Source: Phoma sp. XZ068 (lineage: Eukaryota; Ascomycota; Dothideomycetes; Pleosporales; Didymellaceae). From it: a stretch of DNA of 64,000 bases. Position numbers and translations under genes: made by a program. The stretch lies in contig RBKR01000004.1 of NCBI GenBank assembly GCA_004835665.1, positions 930,001 to 994,000 on the forward strand, written 5' to 3'. This document shows positions 11,201-22,019 of this stretch, in pieces (positions within the stretch are counted from its first letter, which is position 1; each line of letters starts with the position of its first letter). Below the pieces are notes generated by a model. That model was not told the DNA's origin. It saw nothing but the letters and a program-made list of their open reading frames with translations, and ran no database searches.

Positions 11201-11999
11201 ATGAGACCCTTCAAGACCCTCATGCCTATCATTTCTCTTCCAATCTACGGGACTGTTGCCAGGAAGTGCATATTTATTGCACGTAAACTATTGGCAGCTA
11301 AAAACTGAGCATGTAGCAGCCCCTAATACTACACTACCCCGCACATATGGCATCGTGCTCTTCCGCATGTTCGACCTACTGGATGTTCACGGGCCCATTG
11401 AAGTCCTGCAGTTTTTGAGCGGACTGTACAGAATCGATGTTGTCCTGATTGCTGAGAACATGGATCCGGTCACCTCGGAGCCATCAATATCGTCGATGAA
11501 CCCGTTCAACTCCTCGGTGTACTCTACCCTTGCACCCACACATACGTTCGAAACGGCACCAGAGCTAGACGTCTTGATCCTTACTGGGGGTCCCGGTTGG
11601 CGCAATCCTTCACTGAATGCTACATTGGACTACATCGCAAGGACAGCACCCCAGGTCAAACAAGTACTTACAATTTGTACTGGTTCTGCTCTGGCTGCCA
11701 TGGCTGGTATAATGAACGGCAGGAAAGCAACAACGAATAAGAGCTCGTGGCCAAATGCTGTAACGGCAGGATCTAACACAACCTGGATGCCTCAAGCGCG
11801 TTGGGTGGAAGATGAGTCCCGTATCCCTCCCATTTGGAGCTCCTCGGGGGTGATAGCAGGCCTTGATCTCATGCTACATTGGGTTGAGCAGACCTATAGC
11901 GAACTAAATGCGACATTTATCGCCAACATTCTGGAGCACCAGAGGATCACAGACCCGAGCTTTGATCCTTTCGCGAGGACCGAGCCGATCATCGTGTAG
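11201..11999 (+). CDS. Secreted DJ-1/PfpI protein, isonitrile-hydratase-like
   Basis: DJ-1/PfpI (GATase1-like) fold protein. The domain starts at RTYGIVLFRMFDLLDVHGP and contains the nucleophile elbow TICTGSALAAMAG, with the Cys codon at 11676-11678. Bacterial isonitrile hydratase InhA uses an Asp in the LD-GP segment and a Cys-Thr pair; all three are present here. The first ATG with a signal-like N-terminus (MRPFKTLMPIISLPIYGTVA) lies in a different frame from the domain. Joining them needs an intron of only 34 bp (11283-11316, GTAAAC to GTAG) or 37 bp, or else there is a frameshift, so the 5' end is uncertain. Such secreted proteins are common in ascomycetes. Action on isocyanides is inferred from the motif and from lying 638 bp after the synthase. 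Confidence 0.7.
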
Positions 12000-13077
12000 T
12001 TATAAATACCTTGTAGTACCATCATGATGTGGCCATATCCGTGTTTGGTTGCACGAAACACACGTTTGCTTGTGTGACTTCGTCTCGGGTATCACCTCGT
12101 GGATAATCAATAGGGCCAACACAACACTTACAGCGCAGCCTTAATGCCCGGACATTAAAGCAGGCATCACAATAGGATATCGTTTCGTATCTTCCCTCGC
12201 ATTACCTTCGTGTATGCCTTCTTTCTTGGAAGCCACAGAGGTCACACACACCTCGGGAATCAATCCTCTGTCGCATGCATATGCAAGGGCCTTCGCTCAG
12301 CGCTTGCCGGACGCAGGAATCCATATAGCTCACGTTACTTAGTTCATCTCGACTTCATCCATCTGCAAGTCGCCCGAAGCAACGCTGCATGACAACTTAT
12401 ATCATCTCGTCTACGTGCACCGCACCAAAGTACTCAATATCTTTCATGTTCGCAGTGGTGAGACGTCTTGATAGTAGTCGTCCCTGTGGCGTTGAATGCG
12501 CGCAAATGCTCTCGATACGCGAGGCACCCTTGCCTATGACGGGAAAGCGCTATCCCATTTCAAGGTCTCTAGCGAATCATATCCTTCACGCTCACCCATC
12601 CATCTCATCTTATACATTTCACGCGAATTCTCTGGTAGACTTTGAAGGATAGATGTATGAAGAGGCAAGCGTGAAGCGAGGTTCGGGGTCTTGGTGCTCG
12701 GGTATCACCTGCTGCAGTGACTGGCTTGTGAGAGGGTTCGCGCGCCTAACTTGCAGGTAAGTGGTCAGCTCCAGCTTCATAAAGCAGGTCATCCCTTCCC
12801 ACTATGTTTGGTTGGCTGTTTCAAGAAGTCATCTCGAAAGCCTTCCACAGTTGAGGGTGTCGTTGGGCATAAAAAGACTGGATCGAACCTGCATCAACGT
12901 TTCGCTCCTCCCAACTTTCACCTTCCCCGCCTCAACCACACATTTTGCGCAAAACATTCTCGCCCCATCTTCGTCAACATCTTTGCTTAACAAGATCAAT
13001 CGCTGCTAATCTCTATATCTGTCTCTTTACCCCAACAACGCGCTTGACATTCGTTCTCCCAAACCGCAACCATCATC
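12000..13077. other. Intergenic region / copper transporter promoter
   Basis: About 1.1 kb without a recognised gene. The last 150 bp are pyrimidine-rich and include a palindrome at 12943-12954. Confidence 0.5.
12943..12954. promoter_or_regulatory. Candidate Mac1-type copper element
   Basis: The perfect 12-bp palindrome TTTTGCGCAAAA contains TTTGCGCA on both strands, which fits the yeast Mac1 copper-starvation consensus TTTGC(T/G)CA. It lies about 125 bp before the start codon of a Ctr copper transporter. One 8-bp match can arise by chance, so this is a candidate only. Confidence 0.3.
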
Positions 13078-13909
13078 ATGGATCATTCAGGGCACGAGAC
13101 GATGGCTTCCGCTGCGTCAGCAGCTATGACTGGTATGGCAGATATGACACAGACTGTGACAGGTAGCGCTGCTATGGCGTCCAGCACAGGAATGTCCATG
13201 GGCGGAGGTGGGATGAGCATGGGTGGAGCATGCAAAATCAGCGTAAGCAATAACAACTACGACGAACGATAATTGCTAATAGTATTGATAAGATGTTGTG
13301 GAATTGGTACACTGTCGACTCTTGTATGTACCCTAACTCACTGTCTACAAGGTTACTCCGTGCACTAGTCCATGATCAATGGCTCGATGCGATGCCACGT
13401 CTCCTGTGGCTCAAGACAGACTGGTTAACGTATGACTAGGCTTTATCTCGAGCTCGTGGCATGTAACTTCCAAAGGCATGTTTGCGGGATCATGCATTGG
13501 CGTAATACTGCTCGTGGTCTCCCTCGAAGCCCTCCGGCGCGCTGGCAAAGAATACGATCGCTACATCGTGAACCAATATTTGGCTTCGCACATACCCCAG
13601 AATGTAGTTGCCTCGTCTGCTTCTTCCGACAATAGCAAGACACCTGCGGCCCCAGTAGCCCACGCTCCAACAGTGCAGAGCTTCCGCCCCAGCATTCTCC
13701 AGCAAGCGGTTCGCGCGCTACTCCATATGCTACAGTTCGCGGTTGCTTACTTCATCATGCTGCTCGCTATGTACTACAACGGGTATATCATCATCTGTAT
13801 CTTCATTGGCGCGTTTCTTGGATACTTCATTTGTGGGTGGGAGAGCTTCAACGTAGATAAAGGTGGCCAGGATCGTATGCAGGAGAACGCCACAGTCTGT
13901 TGCGGCTAG
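13078..13909 (+). CDS. Ctr-family copper transporter
   Basis: High-affinity Cu(I) importer of the Ctr family, 221 aa, predicted plasma or vacuolar membrane protein. Exons 13078-13242, 13293-13323 (31 nt) and 13440-13909 join in frame; introns are 50 and 116 bp. The N-terminus is rich in Met and His, including MDHSGHETM and repeated MSMGGGGMSMGG copper-binding motifs. MLWNWYTVDS from exon 2 precedes CFISSSWHVTSKGMFAGSCIG (helix 1), and the last two helices carry MLLAMYYNGY, the MxxxM filter, and IGAFLGYFI, the GxxxG packing motif. Exon 1 has a stop shortly after the donor site, so the gene is easily missed by a single-frame search. It is convergent with the metallothionein gene. The candidate Mac1-like element upstream would fit copper regulation. 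Confidence 0.9.
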
Positions 13910-14295
13910 GCGGTCACCGCCAAGGACCAGGGTACGACTGAATGCGGACGACGAGGTACGATCGAGAACGGGAAGATGGCATGGTGAGTATTACCTGTTT
14001 ATCAAGCATCGTTTCGCTCCTATGTTAGGTAGTGTAATAATAACATTCGAACTTCTTCAATGCAGACACGCAGCTTGACGTCTCACAGGATCGGACAAGT
14101 GTATTGTTCGTTTCTAATAGATTCAGTTCATAACTTTGACTCGACGGTCTCTTGGTTGGTATCTCAGACTTAGAACGCCGCTTCCATGGCAACCCATTCG
14201 CCACCTTCATGAATTCATTCTGTAAACCCAGACGTAATGCTAACCAAGTCGAAACAAATTAGGCATCGTGCACTGGTCGTATTTTTGACAAGGAT
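13910..14295. other. Convergent 3' flanks
   Basis: 386 bp between the Ctr stop and the metallothionein stop. No other feature was seen. Confidence 0.5.
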
Positions 14296-14461
14296 TTACT
14301 TGGCCTGCATGATGTTAGTATCGAACTGAAGATTAAAAACAAGTAGTGGGAAGACGTACGCCGCAGTTGTCGCACTTGCAGTCAGCGCCGCAGTTGCAGT
14401 TGTCCTTGCCGGAGCATCCGCAGTTGCCGTTGTTGACGAGGGTAAAGATGGTGGACTGCAT
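14296..14461 (-). CDS. Copper metallothionein (fungal, Neurospora type)
   Basis: A 36-residue Cu(I)-binding metallothionein encoded by exons 14360-14461 and 14296-14304. The seven cysteines (14, 16, 22, 24, 28, 30, 33) have spacing C-x-C-x5-C-x-C-x3-C-x-C-x2-C, the pattern of Neurospora crassa copper metallothionein, and the protein ends CDNCGAK, close to the NCGSK end of that protein. The 55-bp intron has a GTACGT donor, a perfect TACTAAC branch site and a CAG acceptor; the last exon encodes only Ala-Lys-stop. There is a short N-terminal extension (MQSTIFTLVNN) relative to the Neurospora protein. Likely role: buffering cytosolic copper. It sits next to a copper importer and near the isocyanide synthase. 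The gene is too short for routine gene finders. Confidence 0.9.
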
Positions 14462-14580
14462 TGTGTATGGTTGTTTGAGATCGAAGATCAAAAGTAACTT
14501 GTTGGAAAGTATTTGGAGTATTTGTGAGATGATGGCTTGCTTGATGTGATGTAGGTGTAGCCATGAGGATCAGGGTCCTT

Positions 14581-14588
14581 TATATATA
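14581..14588 (-). promoter_or_regulatory. Putative TATA box of metallothionein gene
   Basis: TATATATA lies about 120 bp upstream of the start codon at 14461. Strong TATA boxes are usual for inducible metallothionein genes. No Ace1/AceA-type copper box (HTHNNGCTG) was found beside it. Confidence 0.45.
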
Positions 14589-17500
14589 CACAGCTGCGCG
14601 ACTTGTGCGGTCGCCCCCACTCTTAGCTTCCGCTATTATTGCCCCTCCATGCTCCACCTCACCCGAATGCTCTCCAGTCAGATCGCGAGCCTCATTACTG
14701 AAAACATGGTTGATCTGTCTCATGTTCCGTACTAGCACAATTTTCGCCACGCCTTCGTAGTCTTACCTTATGAATGGTGGCGTTGTGATTGGTGCGAGTC
14801 GCCGAGGGTTTTGTGCGGAAGGCTAGAAGTCAAGCTAAAGATGTAAAGGGTCAGGGCGATGCCCGAAATGGGCTGCGTGCTTTGTGCGGAGTGGAATGCC
14901 AAGGACAACGACCGTAGGTGGCGCTACGTCATCAATATCACACACAAGGACTATGCGTCCGCATCCGGCATTTTGCTAGGCGTACATTGTCACAGTACCG
15001 AGGGAACCGAGCAAAAAGGACCAAATATATCAACGTTCTGTAGACATAGCATAATTGATATAAAGACATTTGAGTTCTAAGGCTAGATCTTCGCTGGAGA
15101 ACATCATCCTGCTAGCTGTAATGCAGCTACCAAGTGTTCAGGCCTTCCTTCCTGCTTGTTAGCCCTTACCCTTGACGGCAAGTCCGATCAACGATGACGG
15201 ATGAAGTACCCGAAACCTCAAGTCGTCCACTGCAAATCACTTAAATAGTGTGCTTGATCCCCCGTAACCACTGAGACTCTCAAGCCACTCGGTCACATCG
15301 AAAATCTCGAAGTCTAGCCATCCCACTCCTCCTTCCAGTTTCACTCGAAGATATGACGTAACACTTCATCGCATTCGTTGCCAGAACGCCGATTACGCCT
15401 CGATCCACGAGAGAGAATACATAGTATTCGTCTTCATGTGATCACTCGCAAAGTTCTCGGATAGAGCAAGAAGTCGGCTCCGGACCCTGCGGCTCCGAGC
15501 AAGCTAATGGTAGATGTGGATCTATCGGAAGTGTGCTTCCAAGCGGTCGAATGTGGGGCGCAGAGTAATTGTGGGCTTTGGAGTATCGTCGGTTGAAGAA
15601 GGCTTCCGTCCCAAGTCAGCACGGAGAGGCCATTACAACAACTTTGCGTATCTTCGATTGTTGAACCCCAGAAGCGGGTTGAACCTTGAAAAGAGCGTTT
15701 CGGTGTCATTGTAGATGCCTCAGCCAAGAGTGGTCATATGGGCAGCAACCGGATTGATCTGTTCGATTAACGAGTGCAGCCGAGTTCGTCCCGTTTCTGG
15801 GGATCTGAAGCACTCCCATGCATGATCTCGACTTCGAGATCACATGCTGTCAGTCTGAACTGTTACTTCGTAACGAGGGAAGGTGAGCAGGGATTGCCTT
15901 GGGAGTTACACAGCGACGGCTGTTGCCTCGTGGTATCTCAGAACGAGCTGAGACGCAGAGTTTCGGCGGTTGGTGCTTCATCGGTTAAGATCATGCATAA
16001 GCGTGTCAGCTCCAGCTCCTGGTAGTCATAGGAGTTGGGCAAGAGCTCTGCGGCAGTCAGCAAAAGCAAAGTCGACGTGCGTTAGCTCACCGGAGCCAGA
16101 CCAGTGAGGTTGGTAAGCAGTCGTGCCATCACATCCTGGCATTACTTGCTAAAATATTCAAAAGCAAGGTGTTAGCATGTGGCAATGGTCCTCAAGAAGT
16201 CACCTCAGCTCCAGCGAGGCTGAGGCTCAAGTGCACCTTTCCCACTTTAGTGAGGTGTTGCAACAGGACATCCTGTAATGACTGGATGATCCAATGAAAC
16301 ATTGGCTTTGGAGCACACTGTACCTTGCCAGAGCAAAACAAAGAAGTATTGACCTCGACGTGGATGGCTGATCATGGCCTGTGGCAGCAAATAATACCTG
16401 ATCATCTTGTCAAAATCCGCTCGTTGGACTAAATTGCGACGTGACCACCATGGCACATCGTTTACATGGACACCCAAGCCGTGGTCTCTGCCACCAAGGT
16501 CAAGACGGCTATATACTGTAAGCTTCCCAGGCTAGGTGTCGTTTTCGGGCACTCATGCGTGCAACATCAGGTAATTGGCATGGTGGGAGGTACTCAACCA
16601 TACTTTCAAGCAACTCTAGCGAGAGTCTCCCGAGATGGGCGAGAGTAGAGGCTGCCGTAGTATGATATGTCGATATCATCATATCCAGTGAGTCAAGGAT
16701 CGACTGTAATTGCCATACTTGTAGTTATACCGCAAGGCTGAACACATGCGGTCTGGTTGGGATTGATCGGAGTCTTTAGCTAAAGGCAACGACGACGATG
16801 GAAAACGGGACTGGTTTTCATAATCTGATTCGTCGTGGTATGTGGAGACTTGAAAAGAACAAAAGCCGGCCAACCATCATGAGTAGTAATCAGCAGGCAA
16901 CAAGGCAGCTAGAAAGCGGTGTTAAGAAAAAGTAAATCGCCATGGCAAGTACAAGGCTGAACGCCTCCACGATCTGCTAGAAGCTTAACTGATTAGCGCA
17001 AGGATACCAGGATCGCAAATTATATTGCGACACACGGTCGATGTGACTTGCATGGGTAGTCTCTCCAGGACAGAAGCTGAAAATGTCACGCCTACCACGT
17101 GTCAGAGAAAGTCCAACTGCCGGTCTGAGATGACCTGCATCGCCTTTGATCTTTGGCGAATTTACCAATAAAGGCAGGAATGATTTATTTGCCTATCATA
17201 ATCGAGGGAAGTCACCTGCCGATGTCAAAGCCTTTGCAGTGAAGCGGCTGTATTCTGGTGTAACATGATCACTGCTGTAGTCCCTTTGATAAGGTCTGTC
17301 TTTAGGAAATGGAGACTGGTGTGCTCTCCGCCCCCAGGATTTTCCTGAAGTCAACCTCTTGACATAAGCTGTTAATGAGTTCCCCGTGTCTACCGGTATA
17401 GGTGGAGGAAGCCCTATCTGGTGCAGTGCTTTTCCGTGGCACTCTGCAGATTGAACTAATTAAGGAGGCCGAATAATAAGCGTCCAAAAGGAACTGATGT

Positions 17501-20500
17501 TCGGCTTGTAACCTTATTGAGAGAGGACTGAGCCGCATGTATGCGCTTGTCCTCAGATTGAGTCGTGATTTGTTGCAATCCTGGTTGTGACATCCGTTAG
17601 CTTGCCCCCTTGTAGGCGTGGGTGTCCAATCAGAGAATCCCAGAGTACCCTTCCTTTGTCTCTATACAATCGGCGTGCCAGCCTGCGCATCCGTTGGTAA
17701 TCACTTGACTTCCAAGGTCTGACTCATTTCATTCACCGTGACCAGAGAAAGCTGAAGACGATTCAGCTCTGCGCTTACTCTTTGAGGTGAAGTTTGATTT
17801 CGCGCTTCCCCGCCATGGCATGCTGACAGTGAAATCGACTGGAAACGGTCCGACGGCATTACTCAATGCTGCATGCAGTTCCTGAGGTGTGAGCTCGTAT
17901 CCTGAGTAGCCTCGGGGCCTCGGTGATTTGCCATTCAGCCAGCCTAGACCGAAAGGCATTTTGAGAGATGTGACGATCGCCAGCCCGCTCCCGTTGATAG
18001 CGTGTCTGCATAAAGTAACCGCAGAACTGTGCAATACAGGAGGGTAGTGATGGGATGCTGGGTTCTCCTTGCGAATGATTGGGTTGAGCGCCCCTGTATA
18101 TCTCAAAAGGCTGAACGAGTATGGGTTGAAGGTGAAGGCGAGATTGACGCCAATGTTTCGTATCGGAAAGATCTCCGCCCTTGTTTCCGCGAACGGGGTT
18201 CGCATGCATTGTTTGCGTGCATAGCCTTCAATCGGTCGCGTGAGAGCAAGGCGTGGAGCTAGTGGACTTTGAAAAATCTCCTCGATCAACGTGGTAGAGT
18301 GAGCCACGCGAAAGCAATAATGTACATCCCCAGCTTGAAATTATGTCCGCTGAGGCGCCGAAATATCGATCATCGGGATTGTGGAGGTACAAAAGTTCTC
18401 AAATTGTATGAATGACTGGATGCTGTTGTGCACGTAGGCAAGGGTGCTTTCATGTGTTGTTGCCGAGTGAAACTTGTGACATGCCATTTTCCTCTGTGAT
18501 GTAGTAAGTGCCTTAACCTTTGTGGAACGCTGCACGGCGCCCGGCCCGAGCCTAGAACTGAAGACTATCTTCAAGATGCTGTTGTGTTGGAAGTTCTCCC
18601 ATCGGCCGTGCTAAACTAAATCTCGATGTCTCAAAGTATCCATGATTGTACTGGCAACGGACGATTACGCCGTTCGCTTGCAGTACTGAATGTTGAATGA
18701 CTGATTGGCTGTTGCCTGTGGAGGGATGCCAGTCAGGAATGATTAGTCAGTCAAAACTTGCAAAACCTGTGCTACAGGAGCTCTACGGTGGATGGGCCGA
18801 TCCACGGGAAAGTTGCCATGAATAAGAGGAAGCTGTCCACTGTCAAAGTACATCAGATACGAACTCCAGGCTCCGGACATTGTGCTCACTCTCTATGGCG
18901 CGGACTTGAACACCTTCACCAGATTAGTTCCTTTATCAAGTTCTGCCTTACAAAATCAATCAAACGCGACGGGAGGAGGTCCAGCCTTTCAAGCTACGTA
19001 CGGCTTCGGCAGCGCAAGGAAATAATGTTCGTTCTTTTTGGCATGTGATGTTATCGTAGATCCTGGGATGGTAAGTCCTTGAGAGGAGATGCTTTAGTCC
19101 GCTGTTGAAGAGCGACCAAAAGCGGCAGCACCAAGAGCCACGAACGGTGGTGACTGGAGCAGCGAGACCGCGACGACGTCAGCTGCGTTTTGACAGCCCA
19201 TTTCTGGTGATCGAGCTGAATGCTGACTCGAGCCATGGTAACACACAATGGCGTGCGTATGTTCATGTTTGTGATCGTTATGTAGTTCATGTCAGACACG
19301 TTGGCATGTCAGCACACGCGCTGAAGGGAATCGCTGTCCTGAGTATGTCACCTGTACAATCTTTACGAGCCTTCGGTGCTGGTGTTGTACTCCAACATGA
19401 AAAGGCTACTCTGTTCGGCCACATGGGCGTGATTGGACTATATAGGGGAGCTGTTGGAGTGATTTTGGTGGTAGGTGGAACCACGTGGCGGTGTTTCATA
19501 GACGCTATAAAGGCGGACTCATATAGGCATACGAAAAGTGTGCCTCTTCTTCGGAAATGGTGCCTCCTCTTGTACCACTTGGGGGTAGGGTACCTGCTGC
19601 GTGATGCCAGGTGAGCGTGTATGGCGCGCTAAGCCTGGAGGCCAGCAACCTGGTTGTGGCAGCGCGTGTGCTGCTTTGAAGAAACCATGCATATTCTGCC
19701 TGCACTGCCTCTGTGGACAATATAGCGGCGGGAGAGGCAGCACACTCCTTCTTGAGCAGCACCGGAAGTAGTCGTGGCTTCGGCATACCGAGACGTGAAG
19801 TTCTCGGATTGCCGTGATTGGCGGGCACGGGCCCCGCTTGCATCTGTGTCTTGTTTGGCCACAGATCTGACTTGTGAAGTCGCAGGCATGCCCGGAGGTT
19901 TGTCTGGTAGGGTTCAACTGCCCCGCAGTGGTTGTCCTGCAGACGCAAACGCAGCCGGACAAGTTCCCGCCAACGCCTGATGCAGCTGACTGAGGATGTC
20001 GAAGCTTGTGTGCGCCTATGGCAAGAGCCCATGAACAGCGGTTCGAGTCCAGCCGAAAATCACTGGGGAGTCCCACTCCCTGGACGAAGGTTGGCTGATC
20101 TCCTCGAAACCAGGCCCGAGACTGTGATTCGCCGTTCGCATCCCGGCACTTCAGCGCCAGAGGGCTGGTTAGCAGGCCACAAAAGCGGCCATGGCGACTT
20201 CCCACAGACGCGGTGAGCCGTCGTTACGCTAGCAGCTGAGGGAGCCCTCTTGTGGACTCGGAGCAGGACCGATTGCCTGTGATGAGCGTTGACTGCACCC
20301 GCAGAATGCCGCTTGCGATAGCCTGAAAGCTTCCTGGCAGACGTGCATGAGCAGGGATGTCGCCAATGCAGACTGCAGCCGGGTCGTTGTGAAGGTGGTG
20401 AGCAGCGCAGAGCCTCCTCAGGCAGCAGGCAGCGCAGCGCAAGGGCGATTGCGACGGCGGCGGCCATGTCGTGCGAAGAAGCAACGACGTCTGGGCCTGC

Positions 20501-20600
20501 AGATGACACGGCGGCGCTCAGCATCCCGCGCTGCAGCGGCGTTGGGCTGCGCAGCTGTCGTCAAAGGTTGATGGAGCATTAGAGCAGCCAGCCAGTAGGA
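14589..20600. other. Six-kilobase stretch without recognisable genes
   Basis: Many short open frames on both strands, none with a recognisable domain, signal peptide or coherent splice pattern. The longest is 192 codons at 17729-18307 on the minus strand. No terminal repeats or transposase-like sequence were recognised. It could hold non-coding RNA genes, decayed sequence or regulatory DNA. Confidence 0.4.
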
Positions 20601-22019
20601 GCGCGGCCCTCGACCGGCGCAGTCTTGCCCAAGATCGCTGCAGCATGGCGGCAGCGGGAGGCCAGCCTGGCTGGGGAGCGAGGGCGAGGGCCTCGCTGTA
20701 TTAGGGTTTGCCATAGCGCTCGCTTTGTGCCGTGCAGTCGTCTCCAAAGCGTCGCAGACAGAGTGAGTCTGGCAGCGCGCGTGTGGTGGCGAGACGGCGC
20801 TGGACGGGGAAGGCACGCGTCGAGCAGAGGGCAGGCGCGCCGGCAGCACAGCACGCTGCAATCCACAGAATCCACAGGCGTCGCTTTGGTGGTACGCTAT
20901 CGCGCACGTCGTCGCGGTACCTGTGTGACTGCCTGCAAGTGTCTGGAGTACTCGCACCGCCGAATCAGCTTAGGCCCGCGGTGGTCGCGGTGCTGTCCAA
21001 GGGTTCCGGGTCAAGCCCACAGCACCAGTCCCAACGCGCGCCCTCTCATGGGTCCATGGGGGGTGTCGCTTTTAGCAAAGAGCGCCCCGTTGCTTTCCAC
21101 CAAACCTCTCCTTCCCACACCCACACCTGCTCCTCCTGCATCGTGCCGTTCCTCCCTCCCTCAGTTTTTGTCAGATGCCCTCTGCCCTGCCGCTCCTCTC
21201 TGAGTCTCACTGCCGCGCGCAGAAGTAGCAGCAGCGCACCCCACGACCGCAGATAGCCCTCGCATCTGCTGCCCGCGCGCCACCCTTGCTGCCGCCCCGA
21301 TTGGCTTGCGCCGTACCTTGCCCTCGACCAGCCCAGCGATCCGAGCTCGCAGCCCAGCGCCTGAGCCACCAGCTCTCGCGTCCGCACCCCCCAAATCCCC
21401 TCTGCATTTGCTGCCTCTTGCATGCACTGGCCTTACCGCCGTTCTCTGCCTCTGCCTAATCCGCCCATCCGCCGTTGCAGCCCAGGAGCCCTCGCTGCAG
21501 GCGCATTCCTTGTAGCCCCGTCCGCAGCCTAGCGCATCTGCTCCAACTTTCGTTTTCCACCACGGAACCTGGTCTCATATCAGGCCGAACCCCCCAGTGC
21601 TCAGCCGTAGTCGCATCGCCTCGCTCCCCCAGCCGGCCCAGTCACCACCACCCGGACGACTGCATCCTCCTTCCGCAGCGGCTGCGCGCAGGAGATTTAT
21701 TGTTTCTCGACCACCCCAGCATCCGTCCTCCTTACTGCACCGCGCCAATCGCTTATCCCTAGCCGTGCGCCCGCGCCGTTGCGACCGTTCGCGCCTGTCC
21801 ACCGTCGACTTGGGCATAACCACGTTTCGAAGCTGTTTTACCCCCAGGCACCACCCTTATCTACATTCGACACTCCCACCACGCGATCCAAAACCTGAGA
21901 CATCTGAATCGTCACCGTCGACTCACTGCATCGGTCTGCGCCGTTCGTTTTGACTTGCCTCGATCGACGCTCTTTGTCTTCGCCACGGCCGCCACGATAC
22001 CTCGACGACAAAGGAAGAC
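20601..22019 (+). promoter_or_regulatory. GC- and pyrimidine-rich leader/promoter of Whi3-like gene
   Basis: This stretch becomes strongly C- and CT-rich on the plus strand (especially 21090-21960) up to the ATG at 22020. Several short upstream open frames are present. Such long CT-rich leaders are common for fungal regulatory genes. The transcription start is unknown. Confidence 0.45.

Noticed and set aside
17729..18307. 192-codon minus-strand open frame
   Set aside because: No recognisable domain, signal or membrane segment, and a frame of this length is expected by chance in a window this size. Homology search would settle it.
20030..20065. T-loop-like GGTTCGAGTCC
   Set aside because: The surrounding bases do not form a T-stem or acceptor stem, so not a tRNA.
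19505..20205. Overlapping 175- and 228-codon minus-strand frames
   Set aside because: Mutually overlapping, Cys/Arg/Pro-rich composition typical of non-coding GC-rich DNA; no domain.
20418..21427. Several 100-190 codon frames on both strands upstream of the Whi3-like gene
   Set aside because: All overlap each other in GC-rich leader/promoter sequence, with low-complexity translations.
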